Notes: generated from the sequence alone by a model not told the origin. Positions 51,748 to 61,896 are shown, counted from the first letter of the stretch. The stretch is DNA of 64,000 bases from CBDBJR01 sp965206445 (GCA_965206445.1 CBDBJR010000002.1:1674001-1738000), one strand, 5' to 3'. A program made the numbers and translations.

Positions 51748-52797
51748 GTGAAAATCACGCGGAAATCGATCGACGCAGCGGTCGAGGACGAAATTATCAG
51801 CGCCGAACAGGCGCAGCGTCTGTTTGAGTTTTTGCAGCGCCATGTCGATGCGACGCCGAGGTTTGACTTCACCCATGTGCTGTATTACCTGGGCGGCTTG
51901 ATTGCCATCGGGGCAATGACGATATTTATGAATCTCGGCTGGGAGTCCTTCGGCGGCTGGGGGATATTGGCTATTACCGTGGCGTATGCCGCGGTCGGGC
52001 TGAAGCTGACCGCGGTTTTTCAGCGTAACGGGTATGCGATTCCGGCCGGCATTTGTGCGGTGTTTGTCGTCGCGTTGACACCGCTGGCTGTCTATGCGCT
52101 GCAGCAGGCGCTCGGGGTGTGGCCCGAGGGGCGCGTTTATCGTGAATACCACCGGCATATCGAATGGCATTGGCTGTATATGGAACTGGCGACCCTGGCG
52201 GTGGGAGCGGTGGTTAGCTGGAAGTATCGGTATCCCTTTTTGACGCTGCCGATCGCTTTTACACTGTGGTATATGTCGATGGATATTGCGGCGATGATTG
52301 CCGGCGGGCGTGAATATTTCACTTCTGCCAGCATTGCGCTGCGGGCGACGGTTTCGATGTACTTCGGGCTGTTGATGCTGCTGCACGCGTTCTGGGTGGA
52401 TATCCGGGCGCGAAAGAGCGCGGCAGATTATGCGTTCTGGCTGTACATTTTCGGTGTACTGGCCTTTTGGGGCGGCATGAGCATGCAGGATACGGACAGC
52501 GAGTTGAGAAAATTCGCCTACCTGTGTATCAACCTGCTGATGCTCGGGGTGGGCGTGGTGCTGCTCCGACGGGTGTTTGTTATTTTTGCCGCGCTCGGTA
52601 TCTGCGGCTATTTTGGGCATCTGGCGATGAAGGTGTTCGAGGACAGCTGGTTGTTCCCGTTCGCATTGACGCTGCTTGGCCTGGCGGTTATCTACCTTGG
52701 CGTCATCTGGCAGCGGAATGAACGGCAACTGACACAACGGGCGAGACGGATTTTGCCGGTGCCACTCAAAGAGCTGCTCGACGCCAAGAGCAGTTGA
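51748..52797 (+). CDS. DUF2157-like multi-pass membrane protein
   Basis: A 349-residue protein starting with GTG. A short N-terminal helical region (IDAAVEDEIISAEQAQRLFEFLQRH) precedes about nine hydrophobic helices (YYLGGLIAIGAMTIFM, GWGILAITVAYAAVG and others). The layout resembles DUF2157 proteins. Function is unknown; no enzymatic motif is visible. It stands alone, convergent with the lipid A acyltransferase gene. Confidence 0.6.
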   Translation: MKITRKSIDAAVEDEIISAEQAQRLFEFLQRHVDATPRFDFTHVLYYLGGLIAIGAMTIFMNLGWESFGGWGILAITVAYAAVGLKLTAVFQRNGYAIPAGICAVFVVALTPLAVYALQQALGVWPEGRVYREYHRHIEWHWLYMELATLAVGAVVSWKYRYPFLTLPIAFTLWYMSMDIAAMIAGGREYFTSASIALRATVSMYFGLLMLLHAFWVDIRARKSAADYAFWLYIFGVLAFWGGMSMQDTDSELRKFAYLCINLLMLGVGVVLLRRVFVIFAALGICGYFGHLAMKVFEDSWLFPFALTLLGLAVIYLGVIWQRNERQLTQRARRILPVPLKELLDAKSS

Positions 52798-52817
52798 ACC
52801 TGGCCGCGGTTTTGCGG

Positions 52818-53741
52818 CTAACGATAGAAGGGTTTTTCGCCGGGCGGGCGGGTTTTGAAACGCCGATGGCACCAGAGATACTGCTCCGGGGCGTACTCAA
52901 TCAATTGTTCGATAACCCGATTCATTGTGGTAGTATCCGTCAACTCATCGCCTTGCGGGTAGGACGTCAGCGCCGGCAGGAAGATGATTTCATAGCCTTT
53001 CCCCCAGGCCAGTATGCGGGTGCAGCAAGGTACAACCCTGGCGTTGCCGAGCGCGGCAATCCGCCCCAGCGTAGGAAAGGTCGCGGTCGGTATCGAGAAG
53101 AATGGCGCGAATACCCGATTCCTGGACGAATTCTGATCCGGCAGATAATAAAATGGCAGCCCGGCCTGAATCTGTCGGATCAGCGATCTGCTCGACTCTT
53201 TGTGGCCGTAGATTTTGCTGCCAAACCGCAGCCGATGTTGTCTGATCAATTCATCCAGCAACGGGTTTTTATGCTTTTTGTACATGCTCACTACCGACTG
53301 CCGACTGGCGAGGTAGATGCCGCCATATTCCAGCGCAACAAAGTGCGGCGCAAGAAAAATCATGTTTTCGCCGTTTTTCCGCAGTGTTTCCACTACCGAT
53401 GCATTGCGCACTCGGGTCAGCCGCGCGAGGCGTTTGCCGCTGGCCCGCCAGTTGATCCCGGTGGTCAGCAAGGTGTACAGCAGGAAGTGAAAATGACGCC
53501 TGCCGAGACGGCGGATTTGCCGCCTGGAAAGCTCCGGGAAACAGGCGCTCAGGTTGCGCAGCGTGATCCGGCGCCGCCGCCGGTGCAGCCGGAAGCAGAT
53601 TTCTCCGAGCAGGCAGGCGAGCATATACATCACCGGCAGCGGAACCCATGTCAGCAGGAAAATCAACCCAACCCCCAGCCAGATGGCGAGATCACTGAGC
53701 CGGTGGTGTTGCCGCAATAAGGTCAGCAGTTGTGGTTGCAT
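52818..53741 (-). CDS. Lipid A biosynthesis acyltransferase (LpxL/HtrB family)
   Basis: A 307-residue inner-membrane acyltransferase. An N-terminal transmembrane helix, the catalytic H133-x4-E138 motif in APHFVALEYGG, and the later PDQNSSRNRVFAPFFSIPTATFPTLGRIA block are typical of enzymes adding a secondary acyl chain to lipid A. LpxL versus LpxM cannot be decided. Start MQPQLLTLL was chosen over one 13 codons upstream. Confidence 0.85.
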   Translation of the reverse strand: MQPQLLTLLRQHHRLSDLAIWLGVGLIFLLTWVPLPVMYMLACLLGEICFRLHRRRRRITLRNLSACFPELSRRQIRRLGRRHFHFLLYTLLTTGINWRASGKRLARLTRVRNASVVETLRKNGENMIFLAPHFVALEYGGIYLASRQSVVSMYKKHKNPLLDELIRQHRLRFGSKIYGHKESSRSLIRQIQAGLPFYYLPDQNSSRNRVFAPFFSIPTATFPTLGRIAALGNARVVPCCTRILAWGKGYEIIFLPALTSYPQGDELTDTTTMNRVIEQLIEYAPEQYLWCHRRFKTRPPGEKPFYR

Positions 53742-54114
53742 TTTGTATCGGCCGGATACCGGCGTGCAGGGTTGCAGCAAACGCCGGGCGGCCGGGTTGA
53801 GTCGGTGGGGTTAATTGAACGAGTATAACAGTTGCCGTGGCGCATCCCAATCGAATCGAATCGGATGCGACGCCGCGTTGAATGGTGCATAATCGGCAGC
53901 AAAAAACTTTATCATTATCACCACGATACGGTTATGCCGGGCATCGTGTAATACAGGGATTAGGGATGTCGCATAGAATTGCCCGGTCATTGGCCCCGGT
54001 GATTGGCCCCGGTGATTGGCAATAGCCGACGGAAAATTACGCCGTCCGGAATCGAATTTCAACTCAATTAACGCCCGACCGTTTTAGGGCAGGCAAGAAA
54101 TATCTGCAACCGAA
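53742..54114. repeat. 373-bp intergenic region with 13-bp tandem repeats
   Basis: Divergent spacer between the acyltransferase and the SLC13 carrier. ATTGGCCCCGGTG repeats at 53989-54001 and 54002-54014, with a partial third copy to 54020. A short GAATC microrepeat (CGAATCGAATCG) lies near 53851. No gene or clear promoter pair was recognised. Confidence 0.65.
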
Positions 54115-55968
54115 ATGCTGGTACTGACGACTGACATGATGATGGTGATGGGCATTTTGTTGCTGACGACGTATTTGTTTGCATTTGAGGTGGTGCGCGT
54201 GGACGTGGCGGCGGTCTCGGTGATGGTGTTGATTGGGTTGACCAATCTGATCCCGGGGCGGGACGGCCTGATCGATCCGCAATTGCTGTTCAGCGGCTAT
54301 TCGAGCAATGCGGTTATCTCGATTATCGCCATCATGATCATTGGCGCCGGCCTGGATCGCACCGGCATTATGGCGCGGCTGGCGGGCCTGATTCTGAAAC
54401 GGGGCGGCAATCAGGAAGGCCGGGTGATCGCGCTGATTACGACTGTGGTTGGCGTCATCTCCGGCTTTATGCAAAATATCGGCGCCGCTGCGTTATTCAT
54501 GCCGGTGGTCAACCGCATTGCCCGGCGCGGCAATCTGGCGATATCACGCCTGCTCATGCCGATGGGGTTCTGCGCCATCCTCGGCGGTACGACCACGATG
54601 ATTGGCTCGAGTCCGCTGATTTTGCTGAATGACCTGATCACCACGGCGAACAGCGCACTGCCGGACGAGGTCCCGCAGATAGAGACATTCGGACTGTTTG
54701 CCGTGACCCCAATCGGCCTGGTGCTGCTGGCCGTGGGGATTGGCTACTTTGTGTTTTTAGGCCGTTTTGTGCTGCCGCTGGTCAAAGACAAGCCGGGTGA
54801 ATCCGGCAGCATGTTGAAATACTTTAAGCAGGTATACGGCATCGAGGGCGAGGTGTACGAATGTCGGGTGACCCCCGAAAGCCCGTTGATCGGGCGGCTG
54901 CTATCCGATATCGACTCTGCCGGGCGCGCCGGCTGGATCATCGCCACCCGCACCGGCAACGAGCTCTTGGTCGCCCCGAGCGGCGATACCGAATTTTGGG
55001 CCGATACCGAAATCGCGATCATGGGGCGGCGGGATGCGGTGATGAAATTTGCCGAGGAGTATGCGTTACGGGTTAAAAACGAGATGGATGTGTTTGCGGA
55101 TATATTGAATGCCAGCAGTGCCGGCATCGCCGAGGTGGTGATTCCGCCGGATTCGGCGTTGATCGGCAAGACGGTCAAGGAGGTCAAGCTGCGCAAGCGG
55201 TTTGGCGCCACCGTGCTGTCGGTTTTTCGCGCCGATGATGTTATCGACACCGGGATTTCCGATCTGGCGATGCAGTCCGGCGATACGCTGGTTCTTCATT
55301 CACGCTGGCACGAATTGGCGCCGATTGCCGATAACCGGCACGACTTTGTCGTCGTGACCGATTTCCCCAGAGAAGATGATCGCCCCGAAAAGCTGAAGTA
55401 CGCCGGCTGTTGTTTTGCGAGTGCCCTGCTGCTGGCGCTGTTTTCGTCGCTGCCGCTATCCACCGCATTGATGACCGGGGCGGTGGGCATGGTGCTGTGC
55501 GGGGTGATTAAAATCGAAGAGGCTTACCGCGCGATTAACTGGCAAAGTGTGTTTTTGCTGGCGAGCCTGATCCCGCTTGGCATTGCAATGGAAAACACCG
55601 GCACGGCGGCATGGATGGCGCAGCAAACCACAGCGCTATTCAGCGGCATGCCGGTCTGGGTATTGCAGAGTGTGCTGGCGATTCTGGCGACCTTGTTTTC
55701 GCTGCTGATCTCCAACGTCGGGGCAACCGTTTTACTGGTGCCGCTGGCAATCAATATCGCGGTGAATATCGATGCCAACCCGGCGGTGTTTGCGCTGGTT
55801 GTGGCACTCTCCACGTCCAATTCATTCCTGATTCCGACGCATCAGGTCAATGCCCTGATTATGGGACCGGGCGGCTACCAGGTTTCCGACTTCCTCAAAG
55901 CCGGCGGCATTATGACGGTGGTTTTTTTGCTGCTGGTGATCAGCATGCTGAACCTGCTGTTTACTTGA
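54115..55968 (+). CDS. SLC13 family anion permease with TrkA_C domains
   Basis: A 617-residue carrier. The N-terminal half of the transport domain (LILKRGGNQEGRVIALITTVVGVISGFMQNIGAAALFMPV, GFCAILGGTTTMIGSSPLIL) is separated from the second half (SLLISNVGATVLLVPLAI...STSNSFLIPTHQVNALIMGPG) by two cytoplasmic RCK_C/TrkA_C domains (about 240-420). Such proteins carry sulfate, dicarboxylates or other anions with sodium. The conserved SN-x-G/T motifs are present in both halves. No operon partner. Confidence 0.88.
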   Translation: MLVLTTDMMMVMGILLLTTYLFAFEVVRVDVAAVSVMVLIGLTNLIPGRDGLIDPQLLFSGYSSNAVISIIAIMIIGAGLDRTGIMARLAGLILKRGGNQEGRVIALITTVVGVISGFMQNIGAAALFMPVVNRIARRGNLAISRLLMPMGFCAILGGTTTMIGSSPLILLNDLITTANSALPDEVPQIETFGLFAVTPIGLVLLAVGIGYFVFLGRFVLPLVKDKPGESGSMLKYFKQVYGIEGEVYECRVTPESPLIGRLLSDIDSAGRAGWIIATRTGNELLVAPSGDTEFWADTEIAIMGRRDAVMKFAEEYALRVKNEMDVFADILNASSAGIAEVVIPPDSALIGKTVKEVKLRKRFGATVLSVFRADDVIDTGISDLAMQSGDTLVLHSRWHELAPIADNRHDFVVVTDFPREDDRPEKLKYAGCCFASALLLALFSSLPLSTALMTGAVGMVLCGVIKIEEAYRAINWQSVFLLASLIPLGIAMENTGTAAWMAQQTTALFSGMPVWVLQSVLAILATLFSLLISNVGATVLLVPLAINIAVNIDANPAVFALVVALSTSNSFLIPTHQVNALIMGPGGYQVSDFLKAGGIMTVVFLLLVISMLNLLFT

Positions 55969-55986
55969 AAGGCGCCCCGCTCGGCC

Positions 55987-57540
55987 TTACCCATCGGTCG
56001 GCGGCGACGATTGCGGCAAGCTGGGCGCCGCCACTGCCACCGCCAGCCTGGCCTGCCAGCTCGCCGGCCCGCTTTTATGCACCGATTCGCCGCGGCTATC
56101 GACGGCGACGGTGACCGGCATTTCTTCTACGTCAAACTCATAGATAGCCTCCATACCCAGGTCTGCAAACGCGACCACACGGGCCGATTTGATTGCTTTT
56201 GAGACCAGATACGCCGCCCCGCCGACCGCGATAAGATACACCGAGCGGTGTTTTTTGATCGACGCAATGGTCTGATCGCCGCGTTCTGCTTTGCCAATCA
56301 TGCCGGCCACCCCGGCCTGTTCCAGCATCAGATCGGTAAATTCATCCATTCGGGTCGCGGTGGTGGGCCCGGCCGGGCCGACGGCTTCATCGCCCACCGC
56401 ATCCACCGGCCCGACATAATAGATAAAGCGGTTATGGAAGTCGACCCCGTCGGGCAGCGGCTTGCCGGCCGTCAGATAGTCCCGGATGCGTTTATGCGCG
56501 GCATCCCGCCCGGTCAGCAATTTGCCGCTCAACAACAGTGACTGCCCGGATTTCCAGCTACGGATTTCATCGCTGTTCAGGGTGTCCAGATTGACCTTGC
56601 GGGTGTTGTCGCCGGGCTGCCAGCTGATATCCGGCCAGTCTGACAATTTCGGCTGCTCCAATGTCGCCGGGCCACTGCCGTCGAGGGTGAAATGGGTGTG
56701 CCGGGTGGCGGCACAATTGGGGATCAGGGCCACCGGGAGCGAGGCCGCATGCGTGGGGTATTGGTTGATTTTGACATCCAGCACCGTGGTCATGCCGCCC
56801 AGCCCCTGCGCGCCGATGCCCAGCCGGTTGATTTTTTCAAACAGCTCAAGCCGCAGCGCTTCGACCGCGGACTGCGGCCCGCGCTCGGCCAGTTCATCGA
56901 TATCAATGGGCTCCATCAAGCTGTGCTTGGCCAGAACCATGGCCTTTTCCGCACTCCCCCCCAGACCGATGCCGATGACCCCGGGCGGGCACCAGCCGGC
57001 GCCCAGTTTGGGAACGGTTTCCAGCACCCAGTCAACCACGTTGTCACTGGGGTTCAATATCACAAACTTGCTTTTGTTCTCCGACCCCCCGCCTTTGGCG
57101 GCAATCACGACCTCGACCGTATCGCCGGGCACCAGCTCGACATGCACGACCGCCGGGGTGTTGTCACCGGTGTTGCGCCGTTTGCCTATCGGCGGCGACA
57201 CTATCGATGCCCGCAACGGATTATCCGGGCTCAAATACGCCTCGCGCACCCCCTGGTTGACCATCTCTTCCAGGCTGCGGTCGGTGTCCCATTGCACCTG
57301 CATACCGACCCGGATGAACGCGACGACAATCCCCGTGTCCTGACACAGCGGCCGCTTGCCTTCGGCGGCCATTTTAGAATTGATCAAAATCTGCGAGATG
57401 GCATTGCGGGCGGATTCGGATTGTTCGCGCAGGTACGCCCGGTGCATCGCGTGGATAAAGTCGCGCGAATGATAGTATGAGATATATTGCAGGCTATCGC
57501 TGATGCTGGCAATAAAATCGTCGGCGGTAATTCGGCTCAT
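55987..57540 (-). CDS. Class I (iron-sulfur) fumarate hydratase
   Basis: A 517-residue enzyme of the FumA/FumB type. KRPLCQDTGIVVAFI contains the first cluster cysteine, GGSENKSKF and VCRVAAQ-equivalent PNCAATRHTHF the others; GPTTATRMDEF is the conserved C-terminal domain motif. It interconverts fumarate and malate and is oxygen-labile. Start MSRITADDF overlaps the stop of the DUF349 gene by 4 bp (ATGA), so its translation depends on that gene. Confidence 0.94.
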   Translation of the reverse strand: MSRITADDFIASISDSLQYISYYHSRDFIHAMHRAYLREQSESARNAISQILINSKMAAEGKRPLCQDTGIVVAFIRVGMQVQWDTDRSLEEMVNQGVREAYLSPDNPLRASIVSPPIGKRRNTGDNTPAVVHVELVPGDTVEVVIAAKGGGSENKSKFVILNPSDNVVDWVLETVPKLGAGWCPPGVIGIGLGGSAEKAMVLAKHSLMEPIDIDELAERGPQSAVEALRLELFEKINRLGIGAQGLGGMTTVLDVKINQYPTHAASLPVALIPNCAATRHTHFTLDGSGPATLEQPKLSDWPDISWQPGDNTRKVNLDTLNSDEIRSWKSGQSLLLSGKLLTGRDAAHKRIRDYLTAGKPLPDGVDFHNRFIYYVGPVDAVGDEAVGPAGPTTATRMDEFTDLMLEQAGVAGMIGKAERGDQTIASIKKHRSVYLIAVGGAAYLVSKAIKSARVVAFADLGMEAIYEFDVEEMPVTVAVDSRGESVHKSGPASWQARLAVAVAAPSLPQSSPPTDG

Positions 57541-59426
57541 TGGTTTTCCCCGGTTGTGTGAAGCGCCTGGCGGCATTGCTGCAAGCGCTGCATCGCCTGC
57601 TCACCCTCGGCCGGCGGCACCGCGCCCAAACTCAAAATCGCGGTTACCAGTTGCCCGGGCGGCAGCAGCTCTACGGTGGTGGCTTTGCCTACCCCGGCGG
57701 CCAGGCGATTTACCTGCAGCGCCATACGCTGACGGGCAAACTCGGCCGGCGACGGCACATTGGCGGCGATTTCCAATTGTAACAGCAGTTGCTGCAGCTG
57801 ATCGAGGTTGGATACGGCCTGCTTGCAGAGTTGCTCACGCTCGGCCGGGTGGGCATACGCCTTGCTGGCCCGCTGAAATCGCTGCTCCATCTGCTGCTGC
57901 AGCGGTGGCGGCAACGCATCGAGCGCCTGCCATGCGTGCTCAATTTTTGCCATATCCGGTGTCGATGGCGCCGCATCGGCCGACTCAAACAGATTTTTTT
58001 CCAGCTCTGCGCAGTGGCGGTAAAACACCAGCAGCAGCGCCTCGGTTGCCTGCTGCTGGTGTGCCGCCGTTTGCTGCTGCCACTGCTGTACCTGGTGCAG
58101 TGCCGAGCGATAGCGTTTTTCAATTGCCGCCCGGCTCGCCACCGACGCGTCACCGCACTCCTGCCATTGCGCCTGCCAGCGCACCAACTGCGCGGCCAGC
58201 ACACTTTCAGCGGCTCCGTCGCGCTCGGTAAATGTTTCGATTTGGACACAGATAGCCTCCCTGGCTTGTAGATTTTGCTGTTGCTGCCGGGTCTCGGTCT
58301 GGCGCAGCGCGTCGCGCTGCTGATACACCCGGTCACACGCCTGGGTGAATTGCTGCCAGAGATCCTGCTCTTGTTTGCGCGCGCACGCGACACTGACCAC
58401 CCATTGTTTTTTCAACTCGGTCAATTGCCGGGTGATCAATTTGACCTGCTCCGATTGCGCCAACCGGTCGAGCTCCGCTATCAGCGCCTGGCGGCGCTTC
58501 AGACAGCGTGCCCGCTCGCGCTCCAGCGGGGCTTCATACTCGGCGATAATGCGGTCAAACCGCTGCTGCAATACCTGACGGAGTTTGTGCTCAACCGTCC
58601 CGGCATGGCGCCAGCGTGTTTTTTGCGCCTGCACCAGCCGCTGCACCGCTTTCCAGTCCGCTGAATGCCAGTCGATTTGCGCCAGCTCGGTTTCCAGCAG
58701 TTGACAGCATTGCTCGCGCACCTGGGCCGCTTTTTGTCGTTGTTGCCGCTGCTGCTCAAAATAGCGTTTACAGGGCGCGTATGCCTGGGTGCAAACCCGG
58801 TCAAACTCGCGGTAGAGTGCATGCTCGGCGGCGTCGCTTTGATCCCAGTCGCGCCATTGTTTGCGCGCCTGCTGAATGCGCTGCGCCGCCTTTTTCAGAT
58901 CCTTTTCCGTCTCATGCAGGTTGCGTATTTCCCGGATCACTTTTTGCCGCGCCTGCCCGGTTCCCCAGTGCCGCCAGGCCGTCATTTCCTGAATTTTCGG
59001 GCGCAGTTGATCCAGCTCTTCAATCAGCCGCTGGCGCCGCTGCACAGACAGCCCGACTATCCGGTTGAGCTTTTCAATCAGCTCCGCCTCCTGCTGGGGG
59101 ATGGTCTTGAGATCGCCCGCCTGCACCTGCTCTTTTAAGTGCTCGAGCTGCGCCGTCAGCTCGGTAAACTGTGCGTTACGGAGCTCTACCTGAGCGTGGA
59201 TGCGGCTGCGCAGACTGGCAAACAATTGGGTGATCTCGTCCAGCTGCGGCTGCGCCACCGAGCCGGTGTCGAATACCGCCCATTGTTTGCGCAACTGCTT
59301 GGCCAGATGTTCGTCGATACCCGACTTTGACGCCAGCAACGCCTTCAGTTTGCTGCCGATCAACTCGAGCTCGGGTTCACCGGCCGCGGCTGCCGAATGT
59401 TCTCTGGGTACGGAAAAGGGCTCCAT
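57537..59426 (-). CDS. DUF349 domain-containing coiled-coil protein
   Basis: A 629-residue protein rich in Gln, Glu, Arg and Ala, largely helical and coiled coil. Repeated blocks such as WKAVQRLVQAQKTRWRHAGTVEHKLRQVLQQRFDRIIAEYE and LVRWQAQWQECGDASVASRAAIEKRYRSAL match the DUF349 helical repeat. No signal peptide or catalytic motif. Function unknown. It is the first gene of a two-gene unit with the class I fumarase, overlapping it by 4 bp, a tight link not explained by known function. Confidence 0.85.
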   Translation of the reverse strand: MEPFSVPREHSAAAAGEPELELIGSKLKALLASKSGIDEHLAKQLRKQWAVFDTGSVAQPQLDEITQLFASLRSRIHAQVELRNAQFTELTAQLEHLKEQVQAGDLKTIPQQEAELIEKLNRIVGLSVQRRQRLIEELDQLRPKIQEMTAWRHWGTGQARQKVIREIRNLHETEKDLKKAAQRIQQARKQWRDWDQSDAAEHALYREFDRVCTQAYAPCKRYFEQQRQQRQKAAQVREQCCQLLETELAQIDWHSADWKAVQRLVQAQKTRWRHAGTVEHKLRQVLQQRFDRIIAEYEAPLERERARCLKRRQALIAELDRLAQSEQVKLITRQLTELKKQWVVSVACARKQEQDLWQQFTQACDRVYQQRDALRQTETRQQQQNLQAREAICVQIETFTERDGAAESVLAAQLVRWQAQWQECGDASVASRAAIEKRYRSALHQVQQWQQQTAAHQQQATEALLLVFYRHCAELEKNLFESADAAPSTPDMAKIEHAWQALDALPPPLQQQMEQRFQRASKAYAHPAEREQLCKQAVSNLDQLQQLLLQLEIAANVPSPAEFARQRMALQVNRLAAGVGKATTVELLPPGQLVTAILSLGAVPPAEGEQAMQRLQQCRQALHTTGENQ

Positions 59427-59508
59427 TTGCTTGCAATAATAGCGACGAGGGCATGGATTATAGCTTAGAATTGCATCTGCTTTTAGTCCATCCCGATATA
59501 TCAGAAAA

Positions 59509-61869
59509 TTGAAACTACTCGGCGCTGCCCTGCTATCAATCGCATTGCTGCTGTTGATGCCGGTCGATACGCTACTGGCGCATCATCTATTGCCGCAATA
59601 CCGGGTCGATTGCAGCGCCAATTTCCCGTGCCCGGATGCGCTCAGACGGCGCATCGATTTCTGGATCGAAGTATTCGGCAGCTGGGATCGAAATAAGGCG
59701 ATTTTACACGACACCCGTTCCCCCGAACGCATCTATGCCGTGCTCGACACCGGCGCCGGCTGCGGTCGTGCGGCGAGGAAAAAACTCAATCGAGAGCGCA
59801 ATAAAATCAAGCAGTCTTTGCGCTCGGTCGCAGATAAGCTCGCACGGAATAAAAAAATAACCACGGCCCATGAGCGCCACCTGCTGCTGCTGTTTGCCGA
59901 CACTGCGGCCGGGAAAAAAGCCGGAACAATCCGCCGGGCGGTCGACAATATCCGCTGCCAAAGCGGGGTGCAGAATGGTTTTATCAAAGGCTTGCAGCGC
60001 TTCCATCAATACAAGGACATGGTCGATCAAGTGTTAAAAGACAACGGACTGCCGCCGGAAATTCGCTATTTGCCGTTTGTCGAATCCTCGTATAACCCGG
60101 CCGCCTACTCCAAGGTCGGCGCGGCCGGGATGTGGCAGATTATGCCGAAAACAGCGCGCTCTCTGGGGCTGGAGCTAAACGCCACGCTGGACGAGCGCCT
60201 GGACCCCGAAGCGGCCACCCGCGCGGCGGCGCGCTATTTCCTGAGATCGACCGAGGTGCTCAATTCGGTGTCGCGCAAAATACAGCCGCGCCTGTCGCAG
60301 TCCGACATCAACCCGTTTATCATCACGTCATACAACTATGGTGTAAACGGGATGTCGCGCGCGATTCGCCAGATTGGCCCGGATTTTGTCAAGGTGCTGG
60401 ACACCTACAAGTCGCCGAATTTTCGTATAGCGGTGAAGAATTTTTATGCCAGTTTTCTGGCCGCAAGCTATCTGGCGGCCAACTCCAAACGCTACTTTGG
60501 TTCGGTTGTGCTGGCCGATCAGCCACGCTATCAGGTTACGACGTTGCAGCATGACACCTCGATCGCGCGCATCAAGCAGGTGTTCGGGCTGCACGAGTCG
60601 GATTTGAAGCCGATCAACCGTGAATTGACCCGGTTTATCTGGAACGGCTGGCGCATGCTGCCGGCCGGCTACCGCTTGAAGCTGCCGTCGAGTCGGCAAA
60701 ACTGGCAGCCTGAACTGAATCGGCTGGCGCGGCTGGCGCCGGAGAAGCAGATTCCCGGGCTGGACCGGTATCGGGTCAGAAAGGGCGATACGGCCTGCGG
60801 TATCGCCCGCGCCCTGGGCGTCAACTGCTCGACTTTGATCAAGGTCAATCGGCTCAATAAGCGGGCCACGATTCGGATCGGCCAGAACCTGACCATCCCC
60901 CGCCGGGTAACCGGCCAATCCGGTGCGGCAGGCCTGGCCGGGCAGACGTACCGGGTCAAACGCGGCGATACGGCCTGCCGGATTGCGGAGCGGTTTGCGG
61001 TCAGTTGTCTGCAATTGATTAAAGTCAACAACCTCGGGTCGAAGGCAAAAATTGTGATTGGACAGACGCTGACCATGCCGCGAAACGCCCTGAGCAATCG
61101 GGGCGATAGCCTGAATGCCAATAATCAATATGTGGTCAGAAAGGGGGATAGCGCCTGCCACATCGCCCGGCGTTATGCGGTCAGCTGCGCCGAGTTGAAA
61201 AGCCTGAATCGCTTGAACCGGGCCGCCCTGATCTTTCCGGGTCAAAAGCTGCTGATTCCCGGCTTGCAATTACCGGATACCACACAGACCGCCAGCCGGT
61301 TGGCCCAGGGCGGCACGGCCGGTGCGGCTGCCGCCGCTAGTCAAACCGACGTGCAAAGCGACCGCGCGCAGCCGCTCGACGGTGATGTCGCGGCCCTGTC
61401 CAATCTGCTCGACACCCTGCCGGACCTCGAAATCAGTATCACCAGCCGTGGCGACCAGCCGATCTATTTTATGCACGTCGAGACCGATGAAACCCTGAGC
61501 CACTATGCCGACTGGCTCGGCCTGCGCTCCATCCGCCAACTCCTGCGACTCAACAAGCTGAGCAGCAGTCGGGCGTTGCCGATCGGCAAGCGTCTGGTGC
61601 TGCCGATCGAAAATGCCCGGCAGGTATCTGAATTCGAGCAAAAACGCACCGAATACCACCAGATTTTGAGTGAATCGTTGAAAGAGAATTATGCCCTGAC
61701 CGGGATCGAGTCTTATCGGGTCAAATCGGGCGATTCAATCTGGTCGATGTCCAATCGGCTGGGGTTTCCATTGTGGTTGATTTATCGCTTGAACCCGAAC
61801 CTGCGCAGCGCCAGCCTGGCAGCCGGGCAGGTGATCAAACTGCCCCGGCTGGTCAGGAAAAACAATTAA
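59509..61869 (+). CDS. MltD-like lytic transglycosylase with five LysM domains
   Basis: A 786-residue secreted or membrane-anchored enzyme. A signal segment (LLGAALLSIALLLLMPVDTLLA) is followed by a Cys-containing N-terminal region, then an SLT domain with catalytic Glu in LPFVESSYNPAAYS and GAAGMWQIMPKTA. Five LysM repeats follow, near residues 416-460, 481-525, 541-587, 655-700 and 735-780. The first three carry a cysteine pair at equal positions (GDTACGIARALGVNC, GDTACRIAERFAVSC, GDSACHIARRYAVSC), suggesting a disulfide in each; the last two do not. It starts with TTG. Divergent from the DUF349 gene. Confidence 0.87.
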   Translation: MKLLGAALLSIALLLLMPVDTLLAHHLLPQYRVDCSANFPCPDALRRRIDFWIEVFGSWDRNKAILHDTRSPERIYAVLDTGAGCGRAARKKLNRERNKIKQSLRSVADKLARNKKITTAHERHLLLLFADTAAGKKAGTIRRAVDNIRCQSGVQNGFIKGLQRFHQYKDMVDQVLKDNGLPPEIRYLPFVESSYNPAAYSKVGAAGMWQIMPKTARSLGLELNATLDERLDPEAATRAAARYFLRSTEVLNSVSRKIQPRLSQSDINPFIITSYNYGVNGMSRAIRQIGPDFVKVLDTYKSPNFRIAVKNFYASFLAASYLAANSKRYFGSVVLADQPRYQVTTLQHDTSIARIKQVFGLHESDLKPINRELTRFIWNGWRMLPAGYRLKLPSSRQNWQPELNRLARLAPEKQIPGLDRYRVRKGDTACGIARALGVNCSTLIKVNRLNKRATIRIGQNLTIPRRVTGQSGAAGLAGQTYRVKRGDTACRIAERFAVSCLQLIKVNNLGSKAKIVIGQTLTMPRNALSNRGDSLNANNQYVVRKGDSACHIARRYAVSCAELKSLNRLNRAALIFPGQKLLIPGLQLPDTTQTASRLAQGGTAGAAAAASQTDVQSDRAQPLDGDVAALSNLLDTLPDLEISITSRGDQPIYFMHVETDETLSHYADWLGLRSIRQLLRLNKLSSSRALPIGKRLVLPIENARQVSEFEQKRTEYHQILSESLKENYALTGIESYRVKSGDSIWSMSNRLGFPLWLIYRLNPNLRSASLAAGQVIKLPRLVRKNN

Positions 61870-61896
61870 CCCCGGTCAGCCGACCAGTGCCGCTCG

